Shown: one piece after another, positions 62,408 to 64,000 of the stretch
Numbering within the stretch: position 1 is the first letter of the stretch
Layout: every line of letters starts with the position of its first letter
From: Cryobacterium algoritolerans
Lineage (GTDB): Bacteria; Actinomycetota; Actinomycetes; Actinomycetales; Microbacteriaceae
NCBI RefSeq assembly: GCF_004402785.1
Contig: NZ_SOFP01000023.1
Coordinates: forward strand, 46,721-110,720
DNA: 64,000 nucleotides
Reading direction: 5' to 3'
Made by a program: the position numbers and the translations under genes
Notes under the pieces: model-generated
Database searches by the model: none
What the model saw: the letters and a program-made list of their open reading frames with translations, nothing else
What the model was told of the DNA's origin: nothing

Positions 62408-63658
62408 ATGAGTCTCACTGCCAAACCATTTCTATTCCTGCTTCCCACCGCAAGTACTGGTCTCGTGAGGATCCTTCAACTCGGGATTATGCTCGTGCTT
62501 GCGAATGTAGCTAGCGGAGCAGAACGCAGTCTACTCGTCGCTGGATTCGGCCTTCTAAGCTCCTTCGCTATGATTACGGATTCCGGCGCAGGCAATTTTT
62601 TGCTTTCGATTCCGCTCCGCCGCATTGGCAAATCAGTCTACGCAAAGGCTGTCGCCTTCCATTTCACGTTGGCGGCCATTGGTGGGCTCGTAGCGGTGGT
62701 CTTCATCGGATATCCTGTTGCTGGATCATTCCCGTCCAACTCCCTGCTCATACTCGTTGCACTCGCGGTGACCCAGGCAGTCGACAGCACCGGGCGTATC
62801 ACTCGGGCTCCCACGATGGTCGCAAAGAGAGACGCGCTGTACGCACTTCCTGACATTCTGCTCTTTTCACTTAAGCTACCGATTCTTGTCGCTGCAATCC
62901 TGACGGCGAATCTAGACATGTTGCTGTTCCTTCCATTGCCGTCTTTGCTGGTGGCTACCGTCACGTTCAGGCGTACACATCGAGCTCTCCCTGAGACAGA
63001 CCGCGACGCACTTGGCGTCTACCGTCGGATACTTGAGTTCGGGGCAACGGGTGCGCTCAGTGCGTTCTACTCTCAGTCACCTCTTCTTATTGCGGCTGTC
63101 TACCTGCCGATCTCGGACACTGCGGCGCTGGCCATCGTTTACCGAGTTGTTCAGGCACTGGACGTTGTGCCAGGCACATTATCGTTGCAACTTGTTCCCC
63201 GTGTCAGGGATCGCCAGACTCGGCCGTGGGCGTATTGGGCAATGTTCTTCTTTGGCGGCGCGGTTGTCGCCCTCTTCGTAATCGCACTGAAACCAGTGAT
63301 CGAGCACTACTTCCAGCAGCCCCCCGTTGGTATCTTGCTCTTTTCTTTCGTAGCGTTGTCCTACGCGCCAAAATCGGGCAACTACGCGCTGTCCGCATAC
63401 CTAATGGGAACTAACAGGATTCGAGTTCGGCTTCAGATAACGCTACGTGCGTGTTTTGGGGCGTTAGCACTTTCTCTCGTTGTCGTCCCTCGCTTTGGCG
63501 CCACAGGGCTTGCGGCCGCGACGCTTCTCGTCGAAATGCTCTTCACGACAGGTGTCGCGATCGCTCTCCACCAGGCATCCAGACGTTTGAAGTCGCCTCC
63601 GACAAAATCCGGGGACCGTACATGGCGAAAGCGCTTGGCAAATGCTCGTCAACGCTAA
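62408..63658 (+). CDS. Polysaccharide flippase (Wzx-like), copy 2
   Basis: 416 residues and about twelve spans. Clearly homologous to the flippase at 57277 over its whole length (SGAERSLLVAGFGLLSSFAM, DSGAGNFLLS, RRILEFGATGALSAFYSQSP, KSGNYALSAYLMG) but on the opposite strand and well diverged, so not a recent duplication. It lies beyond the IS cluster and probably belongs to another polysaccharide locus that continues to the right. The basic C-terminal tail is cytosolic. Confidence 0.85.
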   Translation: MSLTAKPFLFLLPTASTGLVRILQLGIMLVLANVASGAERSLLVAGFGLLSSFAMITDSGAGNFLLSIPLRRIGKSVYAKAVAFHFTLAAIGGLVAVVFIGYPVAGSFPSNSLLILVALAVTQAVDSTGRITRAPTMVAKRDALYALPDILLFSLKLPILVAAILTANLDMLLFLPLPSLLVATVTFRRTHRALPETDRDALGVYRRILEFGATGALSAFYSQSPLLIAAVYLPISDTAALAIVYRVVQALDVVPGTLSLQLVPRVRDRQTRPWAYWAMFFFGGAVVALFVIALKPVIEHYFQQPPVGILLFSFVALSYAPKSGNYALSAYLMGTNRIRVRLQITLRACFGALALSLVVVPRFGATGLAAATLLVEMLFTTGVAIALHQASRRLKSPPTKSGDRTWRKRLANARQR

Positions 63659-63943
63659 CTCGTTCCGCAAACAAGCCCGGAACTACCCCGTGTTGGCCGG
63701 CTGGGACTGCTGTCGGTTGGGACTGCCCCGAGTTCAGTTGACTCAATGACGTGCCCTACGGGTTGGTTACCCAAAACGGTGTGAAGATCGGGCTCTCTGT
63801 GAGAGGCTTTTCCATGCCACGACCATTCCCTGTCGAGTTCTGGAGGCGAGCGGTCGCGCTCCCCTACGTGTCAGGGTGAGTTGAGGCCAGTAGCTCAGAG
63901 CAAGTCCGCCGTTTGACGTAGGGCGAGAATCAGGAAGTCCCAC
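63659..63943. other. Intergenic region with an IS3-type orfA fragment
   Basis: At 63814-63879 a 21-codon frame reads MPRPFPVEFWRRAVALP then stops. This is the N-terminus of a second type of IS3 orfA (usual MPRPFPPEFRRRAV). Nothing else recognised. Confidence 0.5.
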
Positions 63944-64000
63944 CATGTCCAGCCCCTCGTTGATCGCCGTGCGCGACGATAGTTCCATGAACAACAGCAG
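63944..64000 (+). CDS. Possible gene start running off the window
   Basis: ATG with AGGAAG seven bases upstream reads MSSPSLIAVRDDSSMNNS to the window edge. Too short to assign. Confidence 0.3.

Noticed and set aside
61935..62411. Open frame of 158 codons before flippase copy 2
   Set aside because: It begins in IS30 debris and has no coding features; its end only overlaps the flippase start by chance.
63767..63994. 75-codon minus-strand frame at the right edge
   Set aside because: It overlaps an IS3 orfA fragment and a candidate gene start on the plus strand; the translation looks like a shadow.

Overview
The window looks like chromosome from a high-GC actinobacterium, most probably a member of the Microbacteriaceae (Cryobacterium-like). 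The signs are GC-rich codon use, a topA-tmk-holB operon, a SigK/RskA pair, DUF4244/TadE pilus genes beside TadA/TadB, a LAxTG surface protein, a HelR-type RNA polymerase ATPase, and a GTCTCGAC-type inverted repeat that I associate with this family. The genus is an inference; no rRNA is present to settle it.

Layout. (1) 1-1113: homoprotocatechuate 2,3-dioxygenase, the end of an aromatic catabolic cluster. (2) 1203-5280: a cell-surface module on the minus strand: two DUF4397 secreted proteins, a lipoprotein-type class F sortase, an ECF sigma factor and its RskA-type anti-sigma. The two DUF4397 genes carry the same promoter-like pattern, GCATCC-N17-GGAA(A/G)T, which resembles SigK promoters, so the module is probably an autoregulated regulon. 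(3) 5408-12192: hydrolase, nicotinamidase, D-Ala-D-Ala carboxypeptidase, a GGDEF-EAL gene broken by an internal deletion, an oxidoreductase and a DUF998 membrane protein. (4) 12240-22575: a 10.3-kb integrated island bounded by a 48-bp perfect direct repeat of the 3' part of tRNA-Thr(CGT). It holds decayed ISL3, IS256 and IS1182 transposases, an ArsR operon with a tandem pair of unrecognised paralogues, a CmtR-like remnant, a small zinc-ribbon gene, a lone cytochrome oxidase subunit I, a TRIC-family channel, and a nucleotidyltransferase whose HEPN partner has been cut off. No integrase survives.

(5) 22656-29866: TetR regulator, secreted tripeptidyl-aminopeptidase-like lipoprotein, and topA-tmk-holB. 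(6) 30312-34179: Tad/Flp pilus genes (TadA, TadB, DUF4244 pilin-like, two TadE-like). (7) 34620-46407: acetyl-CoA synthetase, a frameshifted acyltransferase, RidA, a DUF4177 protein, the class A penicillin-binding protein with PASTA domains, a phosphoesterase, tRNA-Pro(CGG), a PadR/MFS efflux pair, a luciferase-like oxidoreductase and a VanZ protein. (8) 46599-53308: LCP ligase, a galU remnant, a HAD phosphatase whose stop codon lies in a 13-bp tandem repeat, HelR, and a family 2 glycosyltransferase. (9) 53798-63658: a LAxTG surface protein followed by an exopolysaccharide locus (DUF4012, pyruvyltransferase-like, flippase, polymerase, then a second flippase on the other strand). This locus has visibly lower GC and is split by an IS3 element inserted inside an IS30 remnant.

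Common theme: cell-envelope construction and anchoring (sortase, PBPs, LCP, polysaccharide export), interleaved with mobile DNA at several stages of decay. The best candidates for undescribed biology are the sigma/sortase/DUF4397 regulon, the tRNA-Thr island with its tandem paralogue family, and the two diverged flippases.
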